NCBI GenBank assembly: GCA_037071015.1
Contig: JBAMOY010000001.1
Location: forward strand, 744,001 to 808,000
Length of the DNA stretch: 64,000 nt
From: JBAMOY01 sp037071015
Lineage (GTDB): Bacteria; Bacillota_I; Bacilli_A; RF39; UBA660
Direction: 5' to 3'
Below the pieces are notes generated by a model. It saw only the letters and a list, made by a program, of their open reading frames with translations, did not search any database and was not told where the DNA came from. The position numbers and the translations under genes are program-made. Positions 34,179 through 42,561 of this stretch are shown in pieces. Numbering within the stretch: the stretch's first letter is position 1; each line of letters opens with the position of its first letter.

Positions 34179-34307
34179 AAATTGCCTCCTAGTTTCTATT
34201 CCATTATATCGCAAAAAAAATATGACTACAATGATTTTAACTTTTTTCAGTCAAAAAAAGTGTCTAAAAACATAAAATAAAATATAGAAATATTTAAGCA
34301 AAAATTA

Positions 34308-34336
34308 TTGCCAATTATAATGTTTTTTGATATAAT
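34308..34336 (+). promoter_or_regulatory. Promoter of the tRNA-Cys/tRNA-Gly operon
   Basis: TTGCCA (34308-34313), 17 bases, TATAAT (34331-34336). The tRNA-Cys starts 11 bases after the -10 element. Confidence 0.8.
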
Positions 34337-34346
34337 CTATTTACAC

Positions 34347-34420
34347 GGGTCTATAGCCAAGTGGTAAGGCGTGGGACTGCAACTCCCTGATCGTTGGTTC
34401 AAATCCGACTAGGCCCTCCA
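34347..34420 (+). tRNA. tRNA-Cys (anticodon GCA)
   Basis: A 74-base cloverleaf with encoded CCA. The acceptor GGGTCTA pairs with TAGGCCC with one G-U pair; the anticodon loop CTGCAAC gives GCA; the T-loop TTCAAAT is normal. It is followed after 6 bases by tRNA-Gly(GCC). Confidence 0.95.
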
Positions 34421-34426
34421 ATTTAT

Positions 34427-34501
34427 GCAGGTGTAGTACAACGGTTAGTATATGGCCTTGCCAAGGCTAAGATGCCGGTTCGATTCCGGTCACTTGCTCC
34501 A
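34427..34501 (+). tRNA. tRNA-Gly (anticodon GCC)
   Basis: A 75-base cloverleaf with encoded CCA. The acceptor GCAGGTG pairs with CACTTGC; the anticodon loop TTGCCAA gives GCC; the T-loop TTCGATT is canonical. Second gene of the tRNA operon. Confidence 0.95.
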
Positions 34502-34546
34502 TTTGAAGACAACTTACGGACTTAATTGCTCGTAAGTTTTTATTTT
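34498..34546 (+). repeat. Dispersed repeat, copy 2 (tRNA 3' end plus terminator)
   Basis: Second copy of the tRNA trailer unit at 21355-21402. In this copy the left arm reads ACTTACGGAC where the first has ACTTACGAGC, which makes one G-U pair and one mismatch in the stem. Confidence 0.85.
34511..34543 (+). terminator. Terminator of the tRNA operon
   Basis: AACTTACGGAC and GCTCGTAAGTT pair with one mismatch and one G-U, loop TTAATT, T-tail. Near-copy of the terminator at 21368. Confidence 0.82.
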
Positions 34547-34631
34547 TAACAAAAAACTAACTATTCTAATTTTCATGTAAAATAAATTAGTAATTAATAA
34601 TGTAATTTAAACATTTCGAAAATAAAAGACA

Positions 34632-34656
34632 ATGCCATCTAAGCATCGCCTTTTTT
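34632..34656 (-). terminator. Possible terminator of the MATE-like gene
   Basis: On the minus strand GGCGATGC and GCATTGTC pair with two G-U pairs and are followed by a T-run. The hairpin overlaps the last codons of the gene. Confidence 0.5.
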
Positions 34657-35847
34657 CGTATATTTTCTTGAAGTTATATTTCCTAATTTATCTACTCTGT
34701 AATTCACTTTAAAAAATACACTTACTGTAATCAATTGATATATAGATGAACAGACTTGTCCTATACCAGTACAAAACGGTGTTTTAAGTAATGACATTAT
34801 CATTCTTAAAATTGAAGCAATGATTTTATTTGAAGTTGTTTTTAAGGCGGACCATTCTAACTGAAGATAACAAGTCTTAATTCTATAAATGGGATAAATG
34901 ATAAAATTAACTATCTCGAACGAGAAAAAAATCATAGTTATCTTAAAATCTAAATTATAAAAATTATATAATAATCCAAACATTACTAAACTAGTTAAAA
35001 ACAGCATACCTAAAAATTTATAGGCATTATTTCTATGAATCTTGTAATTAAAATTATTTTTACTAATATCTATTGTTGCCGCTGTAACCATAGCATCTGC
35101 TGTATCCCACTGAGTGTCAGTAATAAGTGCAACAAATGTCAAAGCAAGTGCATATTTTTCGCCAAAATTTAGTGCATTACTCAAACCAAATAAAAATATT
35201 ATAAAAAATGCTATATTATTGAATAATTCTACAGAATCATATTTAATACATTTTAATATATTTAACTTTAATTTGAATTTGTCGCTATTTTTGATAATTA
35301 CGTAAATTGTAAAAAAGGCTAATGGTATCAAAGGAACACCTATAATAATCCATTGATTTTTAGTTACTAAAGCAGTTACAATTAATAAAGTAAAGTTTAA
35401 TAAATTAAAAATAATCGAATATTTATTTGCTAATTTATTTTTTTCTTCATAGTATAATTTATCTAATATCATTGCAAACTCTAAACATATATATAAATTT
35501 AAAACCGAATATATTGTAAACGTTTTATATATAGTTATATCCATATTCATAAAACTAATATAATTTTCGATATTAAGTATAACAATAGCAAAAATTATGG
35601 TAGAAATAATACTTCCAATTAAAAGTCCTGACATCACAGCATTGTTATTTTTATCTTTTTCTTTGCTGATATTAGCACCCGTTGAGAATATTGATTTAAG
35701 TATATAATATATGAATTGCAGTGGATATGTTAACGTAAATATATTTATTAAATTTTTATCAACTATTATTCCTAATAAAAACCAAGATAAAATAGGAATA
35801 AATGATAATAACGATAAATCAAAACCAATTCTTAATAACCTTTTCAT
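34639..35847 (-). CDS. MATE-like multidrug/flippase family membrane protein
   Basis: A 402-residue membrane protein with about twelve hydrophobic segments, in the MATE/polysaccharide flippase superfamily by topology and by patterns such as LYICLEFAMILDKLYYEEKNK and ALALTFVALITDTQWDTADAM. It is shorter than typical MATE pumps (about 450) and diverged, so the substrate cannot be named. It is followed by a tRNA operon and preceded by a 25-codon frame and a ClpX-like ATPase on the same strand. The gene is particularly AT-rich, in line with an accessory origin. Confidence 0.6.
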   Translation of the reverse strand: MKRLLRIGFDLSLLSFIPILSWFLLGIIVDKNLINIFTLTYPLQFIYYILKSIFSTGANISKEKDKNNNAVMSGLLIGSIISTIIFAIVILNIENYISFMNMDITIYKTFTIYSVLNLYICLEFAMILDKLYYEEKNKLANKYSIIFNLLNFTLLIVTALVTKNQWIIIGVPLIPLAFFTIYVIIKNSDKFKLKLNILKCIKYDSVELFNNIAFFIIFLFGLSNALNFGEKYALALTFVALITDTQWDTADAMVTAATIDISKNNFNYKIHRNNAYKFLGMLFLTSLVMFGLLYNFYNLDFKITMIFFSFEIVNFIIYPIYRIKTCYLQLEWSALKTTSNKIIASILRMIMSLLKTPFCTGIGQVCSSIYQLITVSVFFKVNYRVDKLGNITSRKYTKKGDA

Positions 35848-35874
35848 TTTTCTATACCCCTATCAATTAAATTC

Positions 35875-35952
35875 TTCATTTACTTTTCTATATGTATTAT
35901 CTTTCCTTTTTTCAATCATTTCGATTATTTTATAAAAACTTATATCTAACAT
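35875..35952 (-). CDS. Possible 25-residue peptide upstream of the exporter
   Basis: A short frame, MLDISFYKIIEMIEKRKDNT then YRKVK, begins at ATG 35952 with AAGGATG eight bases upstream. It ends 28 bases before the exporter start. It could be a leader peptide, an exported peptide or chance. The rest of 35953-36079 has no gene that I can see. Confidence 0.3.
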
Positions 35953-36079
35953 AAGCACATCCTTAAAATAAGTTATCTATAACTTTACCCAAATTATACC
36001 ATTTAATTTTAAAAACTTACATACTTTCACTGAAATCTACTAAATTATACTTACACATTAATTTTAAAGATTATATATA

Positions 36080-36122
36080 AAAAAAGATAATTACGTGTGT
36101 TTTGCATATAATCATCTTTTTA
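36080..36122 (-). terminator. Terminator of the ClpX-like gene
   Basis: AAAAAGATGATTA and TAATTATCTTTTT pair (one G-U) around a 17-base loop, with a T-tail on the minus strand, 9 bases after the stop. Confidence 0.7.
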
Positions 36123-36130
36123 ATAATAAA

Positions 36131-37522
36131 TTATTTTCGTTTAAATAAACCTTTTTTATTTTTTGCTTTAGTTAAAACATACGTTTTACCATTTTCCTCA
36201 TCAGGTTTCACTAATGATATTCCAGAATATTCGCCAGCAAAAATTCTAAATAAAGCGCTACTTATACAGTCATCAAAAACAGTTTTCAAACTTCTTGCTC
36301 CACTCTTTTTGGCGATAGCTAAATCTGCAATATATTCGACAAAATCATCATTAAATTCAAATTGTACTTGAAGCATTTCAAACAATTTTTTATATGTATT
36401 TAATGGACTAAAATCAGAATTTTTCAATATTTTAACTATATCTTCTTTTTCTAACGGATTCATTGCTATCGTTTTTGAAAATCTACCCATCAATTCACGC
36501 ATTATCCCATATTTCATAAAATCTTCTGCTGTAAGTTTTTTATAGTCATCACCATTTGTTATTCCTGTAAACGCTCCTACACAAACAATAGTTAACCTTG
36601 AACTATCAAATCGCCTATTATCAAAATAAAATAATGTTCCATCTAATAATTTTAGCAAAGATCTTTGAACTCCTAATCTAGAAACATGCGATTGGTTATC
36701 CCCTGATTTTTCTGCTAATTTATCAAATTCATCAATTACCAATATACCTTTTTCGGCTAATTTTATATCGCCATCAGCAGCTAAACATAAATCTTCTAAC
36801 ATATCAGTTATTTTTCGACCTTGATAACCGGTTTCTGATAAAGATGTTGCATCTTCAATAACAATGGGAATGTTATATAATTTAGAGATTCTCTTTAAAA
36901 TTTCCGTTTTCCCCGTTCCCGTAGAACCATATATTAATATATTTTCTTTTAGTTTTGCTATCAAATCGATGTCTAAATCAGATTCAACAACCTTTTGATT
37001 TTTAAATAAAGCAGTAAGGATTTGCATAATTTGTTCATCTTGCGAAACTATAGTTTTCTTAATAGAAGAATACATAGTAGAAATATTAGTACTTTTTTCA
37101 AATACTTCTTCATCAAATTCGGATTTACCTTTAGCACTATCTTTTTCTAAAAATCTTATCAGTTCATTATTTACTAATCGAATTAATCCATCACCATCAT
37201 CACTTCTTAAATAATATTTAGCAGTTGTAGAAATTTTATTTTTTCTAATATTGACAAAGTCTACTTTATTTTCATTTTCTTCTATAGCTTTACTTAAATT
37301 ATCAGATAAAAAAACAAAGTCCAATTCATTGGCATTTATATTAATTGTGCTTGCATAACTACCTGCATTATTACCACTTAGTATGTTACACACTTCATTT
37401 TTGCTTTGATTTGTAAAGCTAATAGCTGTAACATAATCAACAAATTCAAATATCTCCCATTTTTTTAACCGATAAGTAACATGTTTCTTTTTAAATAAAT
37501 AGCCAACACTTAAATCTGTCAT
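36131..37522 (-). CDS. ClpX-like AAA+ ATPase without zinc-binding domain
   Basis: A 463-residue protein. The C-terminal two-thirds (about 165-440) form a ClpX/HslU-type AAA+ module: Walker A GSTGTGKTE, the TSLSETGYQGRKITDML segment equivalent to ClpX's pore-loop region, Walker B ILVIDEFDKLA, and sensor 2 GARSLKTVF. The N-terminal about 140 residues lack the four-cysteine zinc domain of ClpX and match nothing I know. The IGF-type loop that docks to ClpP is not evident, so it may act as an unfoldase without ClpP. ATG 37522 has a GGGGGAA site. Adjacent to a MATE-like exporter; a genuine clpX must exist elsewhere. Confidence 0.8.
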   Translation of the reverse strand: MTDLSVGYLFKKKHVTYRLKKWEIFEFVDYVTAISFTNQSKNEVCNILSGNNAGSYASTININANELDFVFLSDNLSKAIEENENKVDFVNIRKNKISTTAKYYLRSDDGDGLIRLVNNELIRFLEKDSAKGKSEFDEEVFEKSTNISTMYSSIKKTIVSQDEQIMQILTALFKNQKVVESDLDIDLIAKLKENILIYGSTGTGKTEILKRISKLYNIPIVIEDATSLSETGYQGRKITDMLEDLCLAADGDIKLAEKGILVIDEFDKLAEKSGDNQSHVSRLGVQRSLLKLLDGTLFYFDNRRFDSSRLTIVCVGAFTGITNGDDYKKLTAEDFMKYGIMRELMGRFSKTIAMNPLEKEDIVKILKNSDFSPLNTYKKLFEMLQVQFEFNDDFVEYIADLAIAKKSGARSLKTVFDDCISSALFRIFAGEYSGISLVKPDEENGKTYVLTKAKNKKGLFKRK

Positions 37523-37610
37523 AATCATTCCCCCAAATCGCATTATATACTATCATAAAATTTTATTTTTGACAATTTAAATGTACTTAAAAATCAGAAT
37601 TTTTTATCTA

Positions 37611-37636
37611 AAAGATCAACTATAGAGTTGATCCTT
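37611..37636 (-). terminator. Terminator of the XRE membrane protein gene
   Basis: GATCAACT and AGTTGATC pair around ATAG, with TTTT following on the minus strand, 17 bases after the stop. Confidence 0.75.
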
Positions 37637-37652
37637 GCTTAATAAATCTAAA

Positions 37653-39212
37653 TTATTCAACAGTAGTATTTTCTATATTATCTATCCTTTCTTGCAATTC
37701 ATAAAGTTCATTTTGCTTTTGTTCTAACTCTGTTTCTAATTCATTAATTCGTTCTTCATAATAATCATTTGTTTCCTGCTGTGTTTTAATAGAATTATCA
37801 TATTCAAGTCTATTAGTATTTAACTTTTCAATATTATTTCTAGATGCATAAACCTTAACATTCAAAATATCATTATTTAGATTAATTATATTATATTTAT
37901 TTATTTCATCTATTAAAGTTCTAATTATTCCAAATGGATTTGAACTATAAGACCAATAGTGCAAAACCTTCTTATTATGGCTATACCATATATCATGGTC
38001 TAATTCAAATTTTTTATTAATATCATATTCAATAATTACATTATCGATATCTTTTTCTACATATTCAAAATCATCATAAGCTATTGTCAAATCATCTTGC
38101 ATATCAATATTTAATGTTCTTGTTTCTAATAAATTTTTACTTGTATCATCAACAACGTTAAATTTTAAAGCCCCTATACAAATAAAGCCACAACTTATTC
38201 CAAACAGTATAATCGATATTATGAAACACCATATCATTTTCTTTTTATCATTTTTTCTATTAAATATAAAATTAAACAACATTAAAGTTACAACTAATGT
38301 TCCAACCGTTAAACTTAACATACTAAGTAATAATCCGATAAAGAAAATACCCGTCTTTGCAACCGTAAACGAAATTATAAAACCAGCAACAAATCCAATT
38401 ATCATTATGCATAAAAATAGTGCTCCAAGCAACGCAAAGAATTTTACAAACAATACTAAACCTTTAAATATACCATTTATAAATTTATATTCACTATGTT
38501 TAGGATCTCTAATAATTATTTTATCTTTGTTCTTTTGAAATAAAATTTTATTTTTATTATCAATTGTAATTCTATCGTTGTTTTTTTCCTTGTCATCTAT
38601 TGTAGATTGGCTATTACCCTCTTCAGTTAAAACACCTAATCTAACTGAATTTTTAATATTTTTATAATAATCTAAATATCGTATTTTAAAAATATGCACC
38701 AATATTGTTATTACAATAATAAAAACAAATACTAAATATATTCCGGTCAAAATATTAAAAATTTTATAATAAATATTATGTGGTAATAAATCATATAAAA
38801 TTGAATTAATAACCATATTACCAATAGAACCTATAATTAATAATAAAATTAATAAGATTACTGTAATTAATATTTGCTCGAATATACACTTTAATTTCGT
38901 TTTAAAACTCATATTTGAGAACAAATTTACTGTATCCGTTATAAAATGTAAAAAGTCATCAATATATTTATTTAAATTATTTTTACTTTCTTGTTCTCTT
39001 TTAACTTCTCTTATATCCTTATTTAAGAGATCGTCAATATTTAATTCAAATTTTTGACATATTTGAACAATCTTTTCCATTTCTGGGTAAGCAACACCAG
39101 ACTCCCATTTACTAATTGCTTGTCGCGAGACACCCAAATCATCTGCTAATTGTTCTTGTGATAAATGATTATCCTTTCTAATTTTCTTTAAATTTTCAGA
39201 TAAGTTATTCAT
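37653..39212 (-). CDS. XRE DNA-binding domain fused to a membrane protein with C-terminal coiled coil
   Basis: A 519-residue protein. Residues 1-62 form a helix-turn-helix (DNHLSQEQLADDLGVSRQAI, SKWESG). Then come about five to six hydrophobic segments in two groups (about 105-175 and 245-345), an extracellular beta-rich part (DIDMQDDLTIAYDDFEYV), and a long coiled coil (about 470-515, ELETELEQKQNELYELQER). The HTH-to-membrane fusion suggests a membrane-tethered regulator that senses through its outer part. It has a good AGGAGGAG site. Targets are unknown. Confidence 0.8.
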   Translation of the reverse strand: MNNLSENLKKIRKDNHLSQEQLADDLGVSRQAISKWESGVAYPEMEKIVQICQKFELNIDDLLNKDIREVKREQESKNNLNKYIDDFLHFITDTVNLFSNMSFKTKLKCIFEQILITVILLILLLIIGSIGNMVINSILYDLLPHNIYYKIFNILTGIYLVFVFIIVITILVHIFKIRYLDYYKNIKNSVRLGVLTEEGNSQSTIDDKEKNNDRITIDNKNKILFQKNKDKIIIRDPKHSEYKFINGIFKGLVLFVKFFALLGALFLCIMIIGFVAGFIISFTVAKTGIFFIGLLLSMLSLTVGTLVVTLMLFNFIFNRKNDKKKMIWCFIISIILFGISCGFICIGALKFNVVDDTSKNLLETRTLNIDMQDDLTIAYDDFEYVEKDIDNVIIEYDINKKFELDHDIWYSHNKKVLHYWSYSSNPFGIIRTLIDEINKYNIINLNNDILNVKVYASRNNIEKLNTNRLEYDNSIKTQQETNDYYEERINELETELEQKQNELYELQERIDNIENTTVE

Positions 39213-39355
39213 TCTTCTCCTCCTTTACAAGACAATTATATAAAATTCTACCAGTTGCGCACTACCACCTTTAAGTTGTTTTTTGTAGAAAATCAGTTGC
39301 ATTATACATTATAAAATACAATTATTAAATTTATAAATAACCATTTATTTATCTT

Positions 39356-40213
39356 TTAATTAAATTTTTTTATTTTTTTAGATACAGCTTCCGGCAATGG
39401 CCGACTTCCTTTTTGTGGAATAAAATGATGAATAAAAGAATTATCTTTACGCTTCTTTAAATATAAATAGCCTATTAAACTAAAAACAACCGCTCCAATA
39501 AAATTAACAAATAAATCTTTCATCGTATCATTGATTCCAATATCTAAATAGCCATTATTTATTACAGCCAATTCATTTTGATTCTTATCATAAAGAATTG
39601 TTTTAGCTATGTCCTTTACAATTACAGTATTATTCTCTTGTTTTGAATTCAATGTAACACTGGATACTTTAGTTATAATTCTATCCTTTTGCATATCTGT
39701 AAGAAAAAATTTATCAGCCCCATACTCTAAAAATTCCCATAAAACACCTATTGTCATAGAAAAACAAAAAGCTACAATACATAGATATAAAGGGCTTAAG
39801 TTAAAATTAGTACTTGTAGAGTTTAACAAATTAATTAGTGAAAATCCAATGGCTGCACATAAAAATCCATTTAACGTGTGCAATATAGTATCCCAATATG
39901 GAATTATCATATAAAAATTATTAATTTCTCCTAATATTTCAGCTGAAAATATAAATATATATATTATTATTTCTAATGTATTAGGCAAAGTGATATTCAT
40001 CTTATGTTGTATTATCGACGGTAAAATTAGTAATACTAACGATAACAAACACAAAAAAGCATTACCTAAATCTCCGTGAAATATTTGGGAAATCATACAC
40101 AATAAAACTAAACATCTTAAAATAAGATATACTAACAAAGAGCTTCTTTTTGTTTCTTTATAAGCATCTATAAACATATCTTTCATTCTATATTTTTTGT
40201 TTCTTTTTTTCAT
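39356..40213 (-). CDS. YjdF-like membrane protein
   Basis: A 285-residue protein with seven to eight hydrophobic segments. The YWDTILHTLNGFLCAAIGF stretch, the WEFLEYGAD motif and the ND-DTMKDL segment just before the last helices are typical of the YjdF/DUF2238 family, whose function is unknown. ATG 40213 follows GGAGGTTAAGTT; the longer open frame has no site. No partner can be named. Confidence 0.7.
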   Translation of the reverse strand: MKKRNKKYRMKDMFIDAYKETKRSSLLVYLILRCLVLLCMISQIFHGDLGNAFLCLLSLVLLILPSIIQHKMNITLPNTLEIIIYIFIFSAEILGEINNFYMIIPYWDTILHTLNGFLCAAIGFSLINLLNSTSTNFNLSPLYLCIVAFCFSMTIGVLWEFLEYGADKFFLTDMQKDRIITKVSSVTLNSKQENNTVIVKDIAKTILYDKNQNELAVINNGYLDIGINDTMKDLFVNFIGAVVFSLIGYLYLKKRKDNSFIHHFIPQKGSRPLPEAVSKKIKKFN

Positions 40214-40399
40214 ATAACTTAACCTCCATAACATTTCAATTTCAAGTCTATTTTTATATACAGCATTATACCATTTAATAAAATAATAATCTATATTACT
40301 ATTTAAATAGCCTAAGAAAAACCATATATAAAATATAAAAGTTTATTAATAAAGCTATAGTCTATTAATTGCTTTATTATTGAAAAAAATGCTATTGCA

Positions 40400-40428
40400 T
40401 AAAAAAATTTATCATTGTTGATAAATTC
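40400..40428 (-). terminator. Terminator of the 294-residue membrane protein gene
   Basis: AATTTATCA and TGATAAATT pair around TTGT, with a T-run on the minus strand, 34 bases after the stop. Confidence 0.75.
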
Positions 40429-40461
40429 TATAAATTATGATTATTTTTATTAATCAATCTG

Positions 40462-41346
40462 TTATTTAAAGTTCAAAGAATTGATAATATCATCTCCGGC
40501 TTTTTGCCAACTTGCCCGTAATTCTTTTGTACAATTAAAACTTATAATTTTTAAATAGTCATTATACGAAAAAACAATCATGTGATTATATATGTCAGTA
40601 TCAACTGCTTTAGATATAAACTTTATTTCTCCTACCTCATGCCCGCTTCTTTCAAAAAATTGAGTATCAACAACATCTGCAACACTAGATAATTGTTCCT
40701 CCATGGCCTTAATATAACTTTTAATTTCACTGTTTTTAATTACCGTATCTGTCGCACTTACTGCTAAATTTATTGTTGCCTCATTATTAGACAACACATA
40801 TTTAGGAGGATTATCGTTTGGATACTTCTTTTTTATCATATCTTCATCCATAGCGACAAAATCTACTGGAACTTTTAAAGAAAAATTATCATTATCAAAT
40901 TTATACTCATCTAATTGAATCACGCTACCATCATTTAAAGTTGTTTCATATATATTTATGGTATCATAGCTATTAAAAATATACTTAGTTATTATAAATC
41001 CACCAAGGATTAAAGTACATACTATTTCAAAGCTAAGTATTATCTTTAAAAGTTTAGAATTATCTCTCTCATCTAATATCTTACTTTCTTTTTTATAATA
41101 TTCGTACATTTTTTTAATTTTAATATCACGAATCAGATCTATTATAATATATGGCAATCCTAATAAAATAAAAATACCAACCAAAATAATTCCAATATTA
41201 ACAGGCAATAAATGCCTATTAAAAGATATAACAAATATAAAGCATAACAAAACATATATTATAACAAACACCATTTCATAACCTTTTCCTTTGGTAATAG
41301 GATGTCCTTCTTTTTTCAACTTTCTTTTAAAATCATTTTTATTCAC
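40462..41346 (-). CDS. Membrane protein with extracellular domain, unknown function
   Basis: A 294-residue protein starting at GTG 41346 after GGGAG. It has three hydrophobic segments (about 25-45, 50-72, 102-124) and an extracellular domain of about 170 residues with FSLKVPVDFVAMDEDM and AGDDIINSLNFK, a pattern seen in PsbP/LpqN-like domains that bind lipids or proteins. I do not recognise the family. It is a single-gene unit. Confidence 0.65.
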   Translation of the reverse strand: MNKNDFKRKLKKEGHPITKGKGYEMVFVIIYVLLCFIFVISFNRHLLPVNIGIILVGIFILLGLPYIIIDLIRDIKIKKMYEYYKKESKILDERDNSKLLKIILSFEIVCTLILGGFIITKYIFNSYDTINIYETTLNDGSVIQLDEYKFDNDNFSLKVPVDFVAMDEDMIKKKYPNDNPPKYVLSNNEATINLAVSATDTVIKNSEIKSYIKAMEEQLSSVADVVDTQFFERSGHEVGEIKFISKAVDTDIYNHMIVFSYNDYLKIISFNCTKELRASWQKAGDDIINSLNFK

Positions 41347-41400
41347 AATTAATATCTCCCATCTAAATATTCCAATTAACTATACTATAACATATCTATC

Positions 41401-41874
41401 TTATTCCATAAAAGAACTAGGATGATAAGCGGTTATTCCTAATTCCTCCGCTTTTCTTAATACATCTAACCGATCATCGACAAACGCCACTTCTCTAATA
41501 TCTATGTTATGGTGAGTACACCATTCAATTATAACCTCTGGTTTTAACATTGTTTTTGACACAAAAAATATATTATCTCTTTTTATATTAGGATAATTTT
41601 CTGCCAACCACCTGTACTTCTGATTAATTTCATTATTAGTAACAATAGTACCTAATATAAAAACTCGCTTACTATCTAAATTTTCAACAATCCGCTGCAT
41701 CGTTTTTAGAGGCCTAGCTTGATAAAACAAATTACCAAATAGTAACTCATCTAATGATTGACATCCTAAATCTAAACATCTTCCTCCGTACAATTTATCT
41801 CTATATCTATATTCTGATAATGTTCCGTCTACATCAAAGAAAACATATTTTCCTTTTAATTTTTCCAACATCAT
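41401..41874 (-). CDS. HAD-superfamily hydrolase
   Basis: A 157-residue HAD phosphatase. Motif I is FFDVDGTLSE (nucleophile Asp), motif II is VFILGTIVT, and the C-terminal VAFVDDRLDVLRKAEELG is motif IV. It lacks a large cap, so substrates may be small or protein-bound. The substrate is unknown. AGAGGAGTAATA precedes the first ATG. Confidence 0.8.
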   Translation of the reverse strand: MMLEKLKGKYVFFDVDGTLSEYRYRDKLYGGRCLDLGCQSLDELLFGNLFYQARPLKTMQRIVENLDSKRVFILGTIVTNNEINQKYRWLAENYPNIKRDNIFFVSKTMLKPEVIIEWCTHHNIDIREVAFVDDRLDVLRKAEELGITAYHPSSFME

Positions 41875-41944
41875 TATTACTCCTCTCTTATTATATCTAC
41901 TAAAAGTTTAACATATTTAACAAAATTTTTCTAGCATCTAAAAA

Positions 41945-41980
41945 AAATCAACTCTAATATTTCAGAGTTGATTTTTTATT
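41945..41980 (-). terminator. Terminator of the ferritin-like gene
   Basis: AAATCAACTCT and AGAGTTGATTT form a perfect 11-bp stem around 8 bases, flanked by A and T runs, 11 bases after the stop at 41991. Confidence 0.85.
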
Positions 41981-41990
41981 TATTTTCAAT

Positions 41991-42428
41991 TTATAAAAAC
42001 TTTTTAAGTTCTTCTACTGCCGCTTCTTGCATATCAACATACTCCTGTACCAACTTATGAACTTCTTCATCCGTTTCTTTATGATTTAACAACTTTCGAC
42101 CTTCAATAATTCCCATATTCGTTCCTTGAAGTAATAGTTCAGCTATTTTGGAAGTGCTTTCATCCATGAAAGTTTTCATCTCAATGCCATACCAGGTCAT
42201 TACCTTATTCATTGTATTAGTTTCATGTGGTTCATCATCACTATATTCTGGATACAGTTTATGAATTTTATCTGATATCTTTCTATATTTATCATATTGA
42301 TTATTTAATTCTTTTTTTAAACCTTCATCATCAACCTTATCCATAATGAAATGAATCGCATCCTTACCCATACAAGCCCCTTTGTTTAATTCATCCAAAA
42401 CATTAACCTCATTTATTTCTTTACTCAT
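41991..42428 (-). CDS. Helical bundle protein, ferritin-like/DUF2383-like
   Basis: A 145-residue, almost wholly helical, acidic protein. It has Met/His/Glu-rich segments (GKDAIHFIMDKVDDEG, ELNNQYDKYRKISDKIHKLY, VDMQEAAVEELKKFL) that suggest a four-helix bundle of the ferritin-like type, as in DUF2383 and some spore coat proteins. No full metal-binding EXXH pair can be assigned with confidence. TTAGGAGGGAT lies before the ATG. Confidence 0.6.
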   Translation of the reverse strand: MSKEINEVNVLDELNKGACMGKDAIHFIMDKVDDEGLKKELNNQYDKYRKISDKIHKLYPEYSDDEPHETNTMNKVMTWYGIEMKTFMDESTSKIAELLLQGTNMGIIEGRKLLNHKETDEEVHKLVQEYVDMQEAAVEELKKFL

Positions 42429-42513
42429 TTTTATCCCTCCTAATATATATTGAATAATAATGAGAATATATATACAAAATTAATATACTTTTTAATAAAA
42501 AGACAAAAATATT

Positions 42514-42541
42514 AAAAAACCCATAAAATATTTTACGAGTC
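42514..42541 (-). terminator. Terminator of the DNA alkyltransferase gene
   Basis: On the minus strand ACTCGTAAAAT and ATTTTATGGGT pair with G-U pairs and are followed by six Ts, 21 bases after the stop. Confidence 0.7.
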
Positions 42542-42561
42542 TTATCAAAATATAATAGCAA

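Noticed and set aside
34215..34307. Search for an integrase att duplication at the tRNA operon
   Set aside because: The only repeat found at the tRNA 3' ends is the shared trailer at the two tRNA-Gly loci, which is explained as a terminator; no integrase is present.
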